A DNA stretch of 64,000 nucleotides from Stigmatella erecta (GTDB lineage: Bacteria > Myxococcota > Myxococcia > Myxococcales > Myxococcaceae). Where the stretch lies: the NCBI RefSeq assembly GCF_900111745.1, contig NZ_FOIJ01000013.1, forward strand, positions 167,614-231,613, written 5' to 3'. The first letter of the stretch is position 1. Every line of letters begins with the position of its first letter. This document shows, one piece after another, positions 15,600 to 23,698 of the stretch. The notes below the pieces were generated by a model that had not been told where the DNA came from, searched no databases, and was given only the letters and a program-made list of their open reading frames with translations. A program made the position numbers and the translations under genes.

Positions 15600-18562
15600 T
15601 CCGGCGCCAGCGCGGCGTTCTTCCGGACGGTCCGGTGGGGCGCCGCGAAGGGGGCGCGTCCGGGTTCCGGCTCCTGCACCAGGCCGTAGCGCCGGATCTT
15701 GCTGTAGAAGGTGGCCTTGGCCACCCCCAGGGCCTTGGCGGCCCGGGCCACGTTGCCGCCACAGTGCCGCAGGGCCTGCTCGAAGGCGCGGCGCTCGACT
15801 TCCGCGAAGGGGAGCACGGGCGCCTCCGCGGAGGGGCAGCCCGGTAGCCAGGCGGCGGGTGAGGGGGTGTGCTGCTGGAGCGCGCGCGCGATGGCGGGGG
15901 GCGTGCGCACCAGCACGTCCTGGTCGTCCAGGAGCAGGCTCGCCGCCCCTTCGAGGAGGTTCGCCAGCTCCCGCACATTGCCCGGCCAGTCGTAGGCCAT
16001 CAGGTCCGCCATCACGTGGGGCGCGACCTGGAGGGGACGGCGGTGGAGCCGGGAGGTGTAGCGCCGCAGGTGGTAGTCCACCAGCCGGGGAATGTCCCCG
16101 CGCCGCTCCCGGAGGGGCGGCAGGCGCAGGTGCACGGCCCGCAGGCGGTGGAAGAGATCCAGACGGAAGTTCCCCTCGTCGATGGCCCGCTCGAGGTCCC
16201 GGTGCGTGGTGGCCACCACGCGGGCCTGGAGGGAAAGGTCCCGCGTGCCGCCCAGGCGCTGGAACGTCCGCTCCTGCAGGACGCGCAGCAGCTTCACCTG
16301 CATCTCCAGGGGCATGTCGCCAATCTCATCGAGCAGCAGCGTGCCCCGGTCCGCCAGCTCGAACTTGCCCGGGTTGCCGCCGGCCCGGGCGCCGGTGAAG
16401 GCCCCCCGCTCGTAGCCGAACAGCTCGCTCTCCAGCAGCTCCCGGGGGAAGGCCGCCATGTTGATGCCGACGAAGGGAGACGCCGCGCTGGGGGACGCCC
16501 GGTGGATGGCCTGCGCGAGCAGCTCCTTGCCCGTGCCGCTCTCGCCCGTGATGAGGATGGGCACGTCCGAGCGGGCCGCCTGCCGCGCATCCTTCAAGCA
16601 CGCCAGGAAGGCGGGGTCCTCGCCGAGGAGGTCCTCGAAGGTGAAGCGGGCCTGGGCGCCCGTGAGCTTGTGCGCGAGCCGCTGCGCGCTGGCGAGCTCC
16701 TGGAGGGTGGCCACCACGCCGCCCTCGTACATCTGCGTGCAGACGAGCAGCTCGCCGTGGGGCAGGGCGATGACTTCATTCAGCAGGGGCCTGCCCGCCT
16801 TCAGCGCCTCTCCCAGGGGCTCGAGCGCCGCGAGGCTCCGCAGGGACCGGCCGACGAGCTGCGCGGGCTGGACCCGGAGCAGGCGCGCGGCGGAATGGTT
16901 GAGGGCGCAGACGAGCCCCGCATGGTCCAACGTGAGGACCCCGTCCCGGATGGCGGCGAGCGTCGCCGCATCCCGCGCGGCGGCCTGCTCCAACGCGATC
17001 CGGTCACGGATGCGCATGAGCGCGGCGCCGCACAGCGAGCCGAAGACGGAGAGCTGCTCGAAGTCCCTCTCGGAGAGCCCCGTCCGGGCGCTGGACAACC
17101 CCAGCACCAGCCCCAGCCGTTTCCGGCTCTGGCCGTGCAGGGGAATCAGGGCGCGCTGGCCCTGGGGCGCGCCGCGTCCGGGCTGCGAGGGCCGGACCTT
17201 GTCGAGGATGAGCTGGGGGGCGCGCTGCTGAAAGGCGGAGTGCACCGCGTCCCGGAAGCACTCGGTGGGGAGTTCCGGCGGGAGGAGGCCCTCTTGGAAT
17301 TCCTGCAGGGTCCCGTTGTCGTCGAGCTCCACGAGCCCCGCCACCGCCGCGGGGATGAGCCCGAGGGCCAGCCGGGGAATCGCCGTGAGCAGCTCCTCCA
17401 GCTCCTCGATGCCAGCCAGGTGCTGGCTGACGACCACCAGCAGGCCCAGGCGCTCCCGTTCGAGAAGGGTATGCTCCAGGGCCCGGATGAGGGCCTCCTC
17501 CGTGAGGTGGACCGACTCCAGGGCGCCATCGGCGAGCTTGGCCAGGGGGCTCGGGAGGGCGGCCAGGTGGGGGTGCTCGGACGAGCGGGCGTCGCGCTGG
17601 GCGGAGAGGATGTCCTTGAGCCGGGCGTGGCGCTCGCGCAGCTCCTCCATCACCGAGAAGAGATCCGTGTCGATGAGCGCATTGGCCTTGTGCGGGCTGA
17701 AGGTCCGGAAGGCCTGCCGCAGCAGGCGGAGATCCTTCGCGGTGCCCACCTTGACCAGCAGCGGGTGGGCCCGGGCGAGCCAGTTCCCGGGCGAGCCCGA
17801 GGCGTCCTTCGCCACGAGCGAGGCCTGGAGCATGTGGGCGAGGGCGAGATCCCGGGAGGCCTCCAGCAGCTCGAACCGTCCGGTGGCCCGGTCCAGCGTG
17901 GCGCGGAGCTCCTCCAGACGCGGCGCACCCTGTGCCAGCCCCCACCGGACCCGCAGCACCTCCGTGCGGGCCGCGAGCAAGCCCGTACACGAGGCCATCC
18001 GTGCGGCCTTCTCCAGCAGGGGCATCGTCTCGGGGAGGTTTCCCGCCTCCAGCAGGGCTTCCGCCGCGACGAGGTGCGCATGGACCGCGAGCGGCGACTC
18101 CTCCTCGCCGGGGGGAAGCTGATCCAGCCCTTCCAGGGAGGCGCGCACCGCGGCCGTACTCATGCCATCCAGCAACAGCACCTGGGCATAGAGGACGAGG
18201 CAGAGCGCCCGCAGGGCGGGCTCCTCCTGCGTGCCCGGGAGGGACTCGGCGCGCTCCAGGGCCCCCGCGACGCGGGCGGAGTAACCGGCCTCCAGCAAGA
18301 CCAGGGCAGAGGCCAGCTCCACCGGGCCTTCCAGCTCCCGGGTGGCCACGGACCTGCCCCGCAGGAGAAAGGATTCCGCCTCGGGGCGCCTTCCCACGAG
18401 TGCGGCGAGCACCGCGCATTCCAGCGCGGCCAGAACCTGACGCGGCCCCCGGCCCCGCTCGAACCGCATGCGGGCCTCTTCCAGACGCGAGCCCAGGGGA
18501 CGCTCTCCCGTGAAGGGCTCCAGAGGGTGAAAGCCATCGGTGCTGGAAGGTTTGCGTGACAT
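15551..18562 (-). CDS. Sigma-54-dependent transcriptional activator (TPR-like, GAF, PAS, AAA+, Fis HTH)
   Basis: About 1003 aa. An N-terminal helical, TPR-like region (about 15-370) is followed by a GAF domain (about 390-540), a PAS-like domain (about 550-635), the AAA+ activator core (about 645-880) and a Fis-type HTH (NVARAAKALGVAKATFYSKI) near the C-terminus. Walker A is GESGTGKE at about 673-680, the sigma-54 contact loop GAFTGA at about 720, and Walker B LLLDEIGD. There is no receiver domain, so it should respond to a small molecule or protein input rather than phosphorylation. The TPR-GAF front resembles the middle of the giant kinases in this window. ATG 18562 is preferred over the upstream GTG 18598. 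Its targets are unknown. Confidence 0.92.
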   Translation of the reverse strand: MSRKPSSTDGFHPLEPFTGERPLGSRLEEARMRFERGRGPRQVLAALECAVLAALVGRRPEAESFLLRGRSVATRELEGPVELASALVLLEAGYSARVAGALERAESLPGTQEEPALRALCLVLYAQVLLLDGMSTAAVRASLEGLDQLPPGEEESPLAVHAHLVAAEALLEAGNLPETMPLLEKAARMASCTGLLAARTEVLRVRWGLAQGAPRLEELRATLDRATGRFELLEASRDLALAHMLQASLVAKDASGSPGNWLARAHPLLVKVGTAKDLRLLRQAFRTFSPHKANALIDTDLFSVMEELRERHARLKDILSAQRDARSSEHPHLAALPSPLAKLADGALESVHLTEEALIRALEHTLLERERLGLLVVVSQHLAGIEELEELLTAIPRLALGLIPAAVAGLVELDDNGTLQEFQEGLLPPELPTECFRDAVHSAFQQRAPQLILDKVRPSQPGRGAPQGQRALIPLHGQSRKRLGLVLGLSSARTGLSERDFEQLSVFGSLCGAALMRIRDRIALEQAAARDAATLAAIRDGVLTLDHAGLVCALNHSAARLLRVQPAQLVGRSLRSLAALEPLGEALKAGRPLLNEVIALPHGELLVCTQMYEGGVVATLQELASAQRLAHKLTGAQARFTFEDLLGEDPAFLACLKDARQAARSDVPILITGESGTGKELLAQAIHRASPSAASPFVGINMAAFPRELLESELFGYERGAFTGARAGGNPGKFELADRGTLLLDEIGDMPLEMQVKLLRVLQERTFQRLGGTRDLSLQARVVATTHRDLERAIDEGNFRLDLFHRLRAVHLRLPPLRERRGDIPRLVDYHLRRYTSRLHRRPLQVAPHVMADLMAYDWPGNVRELANLLEGAASLLLDDQDVLVRTPPAIARALQQHTPSPAAWLPGCPSAEAPVLPFAEVERRAFEQALRHCGGNVARAAKALGVAKATFYSKIRRYGLVQEPEPGRAPFAAPHRTVRKNAALAPDYGWTVFPPPPPKGAR

Positions 18563-18865
18563 GAAAATCCAAGAACAGACAAAGCCTGTGCCCCGCACGA
18601 GCGGGGCAAGACAGGAATTCAGGACCGCAGCCAGTTCAGATTCTGAGACTGATAGTTTAATTTCTGAACATTTGCAAAAAAAACCTGTGGATCCAGGGGG
18701 TTGCAGGCGACCCGCCCCGGTCCTCGCGGGGAGGCAGGACAGAAATTGAACGCGGGGGGCCGAGGCCTCCCGAGCGGCACGGCGTGGCGTGGTTGTTGCT
18801 CAAGGCCTGCGCGGCGGCGCCCGGCACACCGGGCTTCGCTTTCCACCCGAGGAATGGAGCGTGGC
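18563..18865. other. Divergent intergenic region with an AT-rich core
   Basis: No gene seen. The stretch at about 18645-18690 is strikingly AT-rich for this genome, including an eight-A run at 18675-18682, and likely holds the promoters of the sigma-54 activator and the RCC1 lipoprotein. No single promoter stands out. Confidence 0.45.
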
Positions 18866-21220
18866 ATGCGCAACCCCTATTTCCAGAGCACGCGGCGGAT
18901 GCTGAGGAAGACCGTTCTTCTTCTGTCCGCCTTCACGGTTGTCCCCGTGGGCTGCAATTCCCAGTCGTCTGAGACGCCGGGCCAGGAGGAAGAGGCGTCC
19001 ATCAGCGCCACCTTCGCCATCCAGGCCGCAGACTTCTACACCTCCAGTGGTGCGTCCAAGACGCGCGCCTATTCGGCCTCCTCGCTGCACTCGGCCCAGG
19101 CGTTTGCCTTCACGGACGTGGCCTCCATCCGCATTGACGTGAAGCCGAAGGACTCCAGCACGCCGTTGTATGTGAATTTTGATTTGTTCAAGTCAGCCGA
19201 CCAGTGGACGGGCACCATTCCCTTCCTGCCCAAGGGCAAGGCGTTGGTGTTCTCCGCCAAAGCCTCTGACGCCACGGGCAAGCTGCTGTTTCAGGGCACC
19301 ACGGAGCAGACGCTCTCCATCGCCAACGACAAGGTGGTCATCACCCTGGCGGCGGCCAACGACGGGCAGTCCATCACCATCCCGAGGGTGAAGAAGATCT
19401 CGGTGCCCTCGGCATTCGGCTCGGACCAGAGCGGCAACGTGTCGTTCTCGGTGGAGGCGAACACGGGCGAGGCGCTGACGTACGAGCTGACGCCTGCGGA
19501 GGGCGGAGGCACGTTCTATCCGCTGACGGGCAGCATCACGCTGGCGGCGACGGCGGGCACGTTCGTGAGCCAGTACGTGCCGCCGTCGGTGGGGACAGCG
19601 GCGGAGTACACGCACACGGTGAAGGTGACGAACGAGGCGGGGCACTCGGTGGTGACGACGTTCCAGACGAAGGTGAAGCCGGCGGGAACGACGGACGGGG
19701 TGAGGGACAGCCTCCTGCAGGTGCAATTCAGCCCGGTCATCAACAGCATCACCACGCACCGGATTGCCGGGACGGGCAACGTGCTGTTCAAAGCGGCGGT
19801 GGCGGACGACGACGCGGAGGCGGTGCTGGGCTACACGTGGAGCTTCACGCCCGGGGCGGGGACGGCGTTTGACCCGATGCCAGCTTTCAGCGGGGAGACG
19901 AACCCGGTGACGCTGGAGCACTACACGACCCAGGTGCAGGGGACGGTGAAGCTGGAGGTGAAGGACAGCAAGGGGGCGAAGACGACGCTGCTCTATCCGC
20001 TGACGCCGGACCAGTTCCCGGACAATCCGGTAGCGGAGGGGCCGGTGACGGGCTTCAACTCCATCCGGGCGGGCGATGCCCACACGTGCGTGTTGCTCAA
20101 CAACGGGACGATGCGCTGCTGGGGCTACAACAACGTCGGTCAGCTGGGCTACGGGAACACGTTCAACATCGGCGACAACGAGAAGCCGTACGTGGCGGGA
20201 GACGTGGCGCTGGTGGGCACCGGGGCGAAGATTGCCGTGGGCGGCAGCCACACGTGCGCGCTGTTCGACACAGGGCTGGTGCGCTGCTGGGGGCATAACG
20301 GCTCTGGTCAATTGGGCTACAACACCACGCAGCACGTGGGAGATGGGGAGGCCATCGCCAGCTACGGCTATGTGAACGTGGGCGGCATCGTGGTGAAGCT
20401 GGCGGCGGGAGGCAGCCACACGTGCGCGCTGATGGACACGGGCAAGGTGCGCTGCTGGGGTTACAATTACTACGGCCAGCTCGGGTACGGGAACACGCAG
20501 AACGTGGGGGACAACGAGCAGCCCTGGAGCGTGGGGGATGTGAACGTGGGCGGCACCGTCAAGGACATCGTCGCGGGCGGTAATTCCACGTGCGCGCTGA
20601 TGGACACGGGCAAGGTGCGCTGCTGGGGCTATAACGGCTATGGTCAGCTTGGCTACGGCAATACCACCCAGATTGGAGACAATGAGTCTCCGTCAGTGGC
20701 GGGGGACGTGAACGTGGGAGGGAGTGTCCTGCAGCTGTCGGCGGGCTATAACCACATCTGTGCCTTGCTCACGACAGGCTTCGTCCGCTGCTGGGGATAT
20801 AACGGCTCTGGCCAGCTTGGGTATGGTCATACGAACTATGTCTACTCTCCTGCGAACGTGGGTGACGTGAGCACAGGGGGCAAAGTGCTTCAGGTCGCGG
20901 CAGGAAGCGATCACACGTGTGCGCTGCTGAGCAGCGGGGGGATTAAATGCTGGGGGTATGGTGCGGATGGACGGTTGGGTTATGGCAACACCAGCCATCA
21001 GTACGCGCCTCCCAGCAGTACGGTAGACCTGGACGGTGCGACGGCCTACCAAGTGACGGCCGGTGGAGCTCATTCGTGCGCCTTGCTGAGCACTGGAGCG
21101 GCCCGCTGCTGGGGCTACAACAGCTCAGGCCAGCTTGGGTACGGCAACACCAGCAACATCGGTGACAACGAGCTGCCCTCCACGGCAGGCGACATCCAGG
21201 TGCTGGCGCCTACGCCGTAG
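18866..21220 (+). CDS. RCC1-repeat beta-propeller lipoprotein
   Basis: A 784-aa surface lipoprotein. Signal peptide with lipobox VPVGC (Cys30). Residues about 35-395 are Ig-like/beta-rich domains with many Thr and Val. Residues about 397-780 hold seven RCC1-type repeats, each with a core like HTCALMDTGKVRCWGYN, then GQLGYGNT, spaced about 50 residues apart: a seven-bladed propeller. In the regulator-of-chromosome-condensation family such propellers bind proteins or ligands; in bacteria they are usually exported with unknown partners. Each blade carries two Cys (in HTCAL and RCWGY), probably a disulphide. ATG 18866 has GGAG six to seven bases upstream, and the signal peptide starts there; the upstream extension of the frame is spurious. 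Confidence 0.9.
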   Translation: MRNPYFQSTRRMLRKTVLLLSAFTVVPVGCNSQSSETPGQEEEASISATFAIQAADFYTSSGASKTRAYSASSLHSAQAFAFTDVASIRIDVKPKDSSTPLYVNFDLFKSADQWTGTIPFLPKGKALVFSAKASDATGKLLFQGTTEQTLSIANDKVVITLAAANDGQSITIPRVKKISVPSAFGSDQSGNVSFSVEANTGEALTYELTPAEGGGTFYPLTGSITLAATAGTFVSQYVPPSVGTAAEYTHTVKVTNEAGHSVVTTFQTKVKPAGTTDGVRDSLLQVQFSPVINSITTHRIAGTGNVLFKAAVADDDAEAVLGYTWSFTPGAGTAFDPMPAFSGETNPVTLEHYTTQVQGTVKLEVKDSKGAKTTLLYPLTPDQFPDNPVAEGPVTGFNSIRAGDAHTCVLLNNGTMRCWGYNNVGQLGYGNTFNIGDNEKPYVAGDVALVGTGAKIAVGGSHTCALFDTGLVRCWGHNGSGQLGYNTTQHVGDGEAIASYGYVNVGGIVVKLAAGGSHTCALMDTGKVRCWGYNYYGQLGYGNTQNVGDNEQPWSVGDVNVGGTVKDIVAGGNSTCALMDTGKVRCWGYNGYGQLGYGNTTQIGDNESPSVAGDVNVGGSVLQLSAGYNHICALLTTGFVRCWGYNGSGQLGYGHTNYVYSPANVGDVSTGGKVLQVAAGSDHTCALLSSGGIKCWGYGADGRLGYGNTSHQYAPPSSTVDLDGATAYQVTAGGAHSCALLSTGAARCWGYNSSGQLGYGNTSNIGDNELPSTAGDIQVLAPTP

Positions 21221-21231
21221 TGCCCTCTCCG

Positions 21232-21260
21232 GAGGGCGAAGGGAGGTTGCCTTCGCCCTC
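21232..21260. terminator. Bidirectional terminator-like hairpin
   Basis: GAGGGCGAAGG and CCTTCGCCCTC form a perfect 11-bp stem with a seven-base loop between the convergent RCC1 and yceI genes, 12 bp from each stop. No U-tract is present, but position and perfection fit a shared terminator. Confidence 0.65.
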
Positions 21261-21271
21261 TGGGGTACGGC

Positions 21272-21823
21272 TCAGGCGGCCTTGTCGGCGGCCTGCGCCT
21301 TGACCGCCTGGATCTCCAGGCCGATCTCGATCTTCTCGCCGACGAGCACGCCGCCCGCCTCCAGCGCCTGGTTCCACGTCAGGCCGAACTCCTTGCGGTC
21401 GATGGAAGTCTTCGCCTCGAAGGCAGCCTTGGTGTTGCCCCAGGGGTCCTTGCCGATGCCGAGCTGCTCGGCCTCCAGCACCACCTCGCGGGTGACGTCG
21501 CGGATGGTCAGCTTGCCGGTCACCCGGAAGCCCTCGCCCGCGCCCTTCTCCACCTTCGTGCTCTGGAAGGTGATGGTGGGGAACTTCGCCGCGTCGAAGA
21601 AGTCCGGCGAGCGCAGGTGGTTGTCGCGCTGCTCGACGCCCGTGTCGATGCTCGCCGTCTCAATGGTGGCCGTCACCGACGAGGCGCTCAGCGCCTGCTC
21701 GTCCAGGGAGACCGTGCCGGTGAACTTGCGGAAGTTTCCGCGCACCTTGGAGATGACCATGTGGCGCACGGTGAAGTGGACGCCGGAGTGGGTGGGGTCG
21801 ATGTTCCAGGTGGTGGTGGCCAT
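21272..21823 (-). CDS. YceI-family protein (lipid/isoprenoid-binding lipocalin-like)
   Basis: A 183-aa YceI-domain protein, an eight-stranded barrel that binds isoprenoid-like amphiphiles. Family hallmarks: MATTTWNIDPTHSGVHFTV at the start, VRGNFRKFTGTV, RDNHLRSPDFFDAAKFP, KLTIRDVTREV and DRKEFGLTWN. Unlike E. coli YceI it has no signal peptide and should be cytoplasmic. ATG 21823 has GAGGAC seven bases upstream; the longer open frame upstream is spurious. It is divergent from a LysR gene, with a 16-bp palindrome in the spacer, and probably belongs to that regulator's regulon together with the pirin gene downstream. Confidence 0.93.
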   Translation of the reverse strand: MATTTWNIDPTHSGVHFTVRHMVISKVRGNFRKFTGTVSLDEQALSASSVTATIETASIDTGVEQRDNHLRSPDFFDAAKFPTITFQSTKVEKGAGEGFRVTGKLTIRDVTREVVLEAEQLGIGKDPWGNTKAAFEAKTSIDRKEFGLTWNQALEAGGVLVGEKIEIGLEIQAVKAQAADKAA

Positions 21824-21910
21824 GGTTTTGTCCTCGGAGAAGCGGGTTGGATGAGACGGAAGGTAGCGGGGACCCCCGGGCTTGATTAGATGGGCCGGGC
21901 TGGATGTTCT

Positions 21911-21926
21911 GTTCCATGGGTGGAAC
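21911..21926. promoter_or_regulatory. Candidate LysR operator, copy 1
   Basis: GTTCCATGGGTGGAAC: perfect 6-bp arms around a 4-bp centre, containing a T-N11-A LysR box. It lies 25 bp before the lysR start and 88 bp before the yceI start. Fifteen of sixteen bases recur at 22853-22868. Confidence 0.7.
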
Positions 21927-21950
21927 AAACCCCCGGCGTTGGCACCCTCC

Positions 21951-22835
21951 ATGGATCTCAACGAACTCCTCGTCTTCGCGAAGGTCGTCCAGGCCGGCAG
22001 CTTCACGTCCGCGGCGCGCGGGCTGCGCATGCCCAAGTCCACCGTGAGCCGCAAGGTGTCCGAGCTGGAGGAGCGCGTGGGCGCCCAGCTCCTGCAACGC
22101 ACCACGCGCAAGCTGCGCCTCACGGACGTGGGGCAGGCCTACTACGAGCACTGCGCCCGGATTGTCGCCGAGGCCGAGCAGGCGGAGCTGGCCGTCACCC
22201 GCATGCAGTCCGCCCCGCATGGGCTCCTGCGCGTCACGGCCCCGCTGGCCTTCAACTTCATGGGGACCATGATCGCTGAATTCCTGGCGGGCTACCCCGA
22301 GGTGCAGATCGAAATGGTGTGCACCGACCGCACCGTGGATCTGGTGGAAGAGGGGTTTGATCTGGCCGTGCGCGCGGGCAAGCTGGCGGACTCCTCGTCG
22401 CTCATCGCCCGGCGGCTCGGGAGCATCGAGCGCGTGGCCATGGCCTCGCCCCGTTATATCCAGGAGCGCGGTGTGCCCAAGTCCCCCAAGGAGCTCGCCG
22501 CGCATGACTGTCTGCTCTTTGGCGCGGGCGCATCGGGCAACGTCTGGACGCTGCATTCCGGCAGCCGGACGGCGGAGGTGCCCATCCGGGCCCGGCTTAC
22601 CGTGAACGAGCCCGACATGCTGCGCGCGGTGGCACTGGCGGGCTTTGGCATCGCCTTGCTGCCCAACACCCACTATGCCAAGGACATCGACGCCGGACGG
22701 CTGCAACGGCTCCTGCCGGAGTGGAGTTCGCCCGGGGCGCCGGTGAATGCGGTCTACCCGGCCACCCGGCACCACTCGCCGAAGGTGATGGCCTTCGTGG
22801 ACTTCCTCAAGGAACGGTGGCCGCACAAGGTGTGA
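21951..22835 (+). CDS. LysR-family transcriptional regulator
   Basis: A 294-aa LTTR. The N-terminal winged HTH reads MDLNELLVFAKVVQAGSF then SAARGLRMPKSTVSRKVSEL, and the effector domain spans about 90-290. The N-terminal segments belong to the CrgA/AaeR-like subgroup, which often controls neighbouring pirin or oxidoreductase genes. ATG 21951 gives the standard LTTR start; in-frame extension upstream would cover the operator. It is divergent from yceI and followed 122 bp later by a pirin gene on the same strand; near-identical palindromes stand before both transcription units, so it probably regulates itself, yceI and the pirin gene. The inducer is unknown. Confidence 0.93.
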   Translation: MDLNELLVFAKVVQAGSFTSAARGLRMPKSTVSRKVSELEERVGAQLLQRTTRKLRLTDVGQAYYEHCARIVAEAEQAELAVTRMQSAPHGLLRVTAPLAFNFMGTMIAEFLAGYPEVQIEMVCTDRTVDLVEEGFDLAVRAGKLADSSSLIARRLGSIERVAMASPRYIQERGVPKSPKELAAHDCLLFGAGASGNVWTLHSGSRTAEVPIRARLTVNEPDMLRAVALAGFGIALLPNTHYAKDIDAGRLQRLLPEWSSPGAPVNAVYPATRHHSPKVMAFVDFLKERWPHKV

Positions 22836-22852
22836 GCCCATCCCGGCCCATT

Positions 22853-22868
22853 GTTCCATGGGTGGAAG
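22853..22868. promoter_or_regulatory. Candidate LysR operator, copy 2
   Basis: GTTCCATGGGTGGAAG: identical to the site at 21911 except for the last base. It lies between the lysR stop and the pirin gene, about 90 bp before the pirin start. Confidence 0.65.
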
Positions 22869-22957
22869 GGTCCTTCCCGCCGCCGGCGGCTGGTCCAGCG
22901 GGGGGCGCGCCGGCATGATGCTTCCCGGATGCAGTTCTTGGGAACAGGAGCCCCACC

Positions 22958-23653
22958 ATGTTGACCGTTCGTCCGTCGAATGCGCGTGGCCATGCGAACC
23001 ATGGCTGGCTGGATGCCCACCACACCTTCTCGTTCGCGGGGTACTACGACCCGGCGCACATGAACTTCCGCGCGCTGCGCGTCATCAACGAGGACCGCGT
23101 GGCGCCGCGCCGGGGCTTTGGCACGCACCCGCACCGGGACATGGAGATCATCACCTACGTGCTCTCGGGCGCGGTGGAGCACCGGGACAGCATGGGCTCG
23201 GTGGGCGTGCTGCGCGCGGGCGAGCTGCAGCGGATGACGGCGGGCACGGGCGTGCTGCACAGCGAGCAGAACCCCACGGGGGAGGAGCTGCACCTGCTTC
23301 AAATCTGGATCCTCCCGGAGCGCCAGGGGCTGACGCCGAGCTACGAGCAGAAGGCCTTCCCGGAGCAGGAGCGCCAGGGACGCTTCCGGCTGGTGGTGTC
23401 GCCGGAAGGGGCGGAGGGCTCGCTGAAGGTGAACCAGGACATGCGGCTGTACAGCACGCTGCTGGGCAAGGGCGAGCAGACCGAATACACGCTGGCTCCC
23501 GGCCGCCATGCGTGGCTGCAGATGGCCCGGGGCGCGGGGACGCTCAACGGCGTGGCGGTGAGCGCGGGTGACGGGGTGGCGGTGTCCAACGAGTCCCGGT
23601 TGGTGCTCTCGGCCACCGAGCCCCTGGAGGCGCTGCTGTTCGATCTGGCCTGA
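22958..23653 (+). CDS. Pirin-family bicupin (YhhW type, cytosolic)
   Basis: A 231-aa pirin. The N-terminal cupin carries HPHRDMEIITYVLSG and GVLHSEQNP, giving His, His, His and Glu metal ligands; E. coli YhhW of this group has quercetin 2,3-dioxygenase activity in vitro. It starts MLTVRPSNARGHANHGWLDA with HHTFSF following, both highly typical of the group, and has no signal peptide, unlike the Tat-pirin at 13097. AGGAG lies seven bases before ATG 22958. A copy of the LysR palindrome precedes it, so co-regulation with yceI is likely. A terminator-like hairpin follows immediately. Confidence 0.93.
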   Translation: MLTVRPSNARGHANHGWLDAHHTFSFAGYYDPAHMNFRALRVINEDRVAPRRGFGTHPHRDMEIITYVLSGAVEHRDSMGSVGVLRAGELQRMTAGTGVLHSEQNPTGEELHLLQIWILPERQGLTPSYEQKAFPEQERQGRFRLVVSPEGAEGSLKVNQDMRLYSTLLGKGEQTEYTLAPGRHAWLQMARGAGTLNGVAVSAGDGVAVSNESRLVLSATEPLEALLFDLA

Positions 23654-23659
23654 GCCCTA

Positions 23660-23688
23660 TGCCCGCACGCTGTCGCCGCGTGCGGGCA
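23660..23688. terminator. Bidirectional terminator-like hairpin
   Basis: TGCCCGCACGC and GCGTGCGGGCA make a perfect 11-bp stem with a seven-base loop in the 45-bp gap between the convergent pirin and alpha-amylase genes. It lacks a U-tract. Confidence 0.65.
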
Positions 23689-23698
23689 CCTTGCGGGC

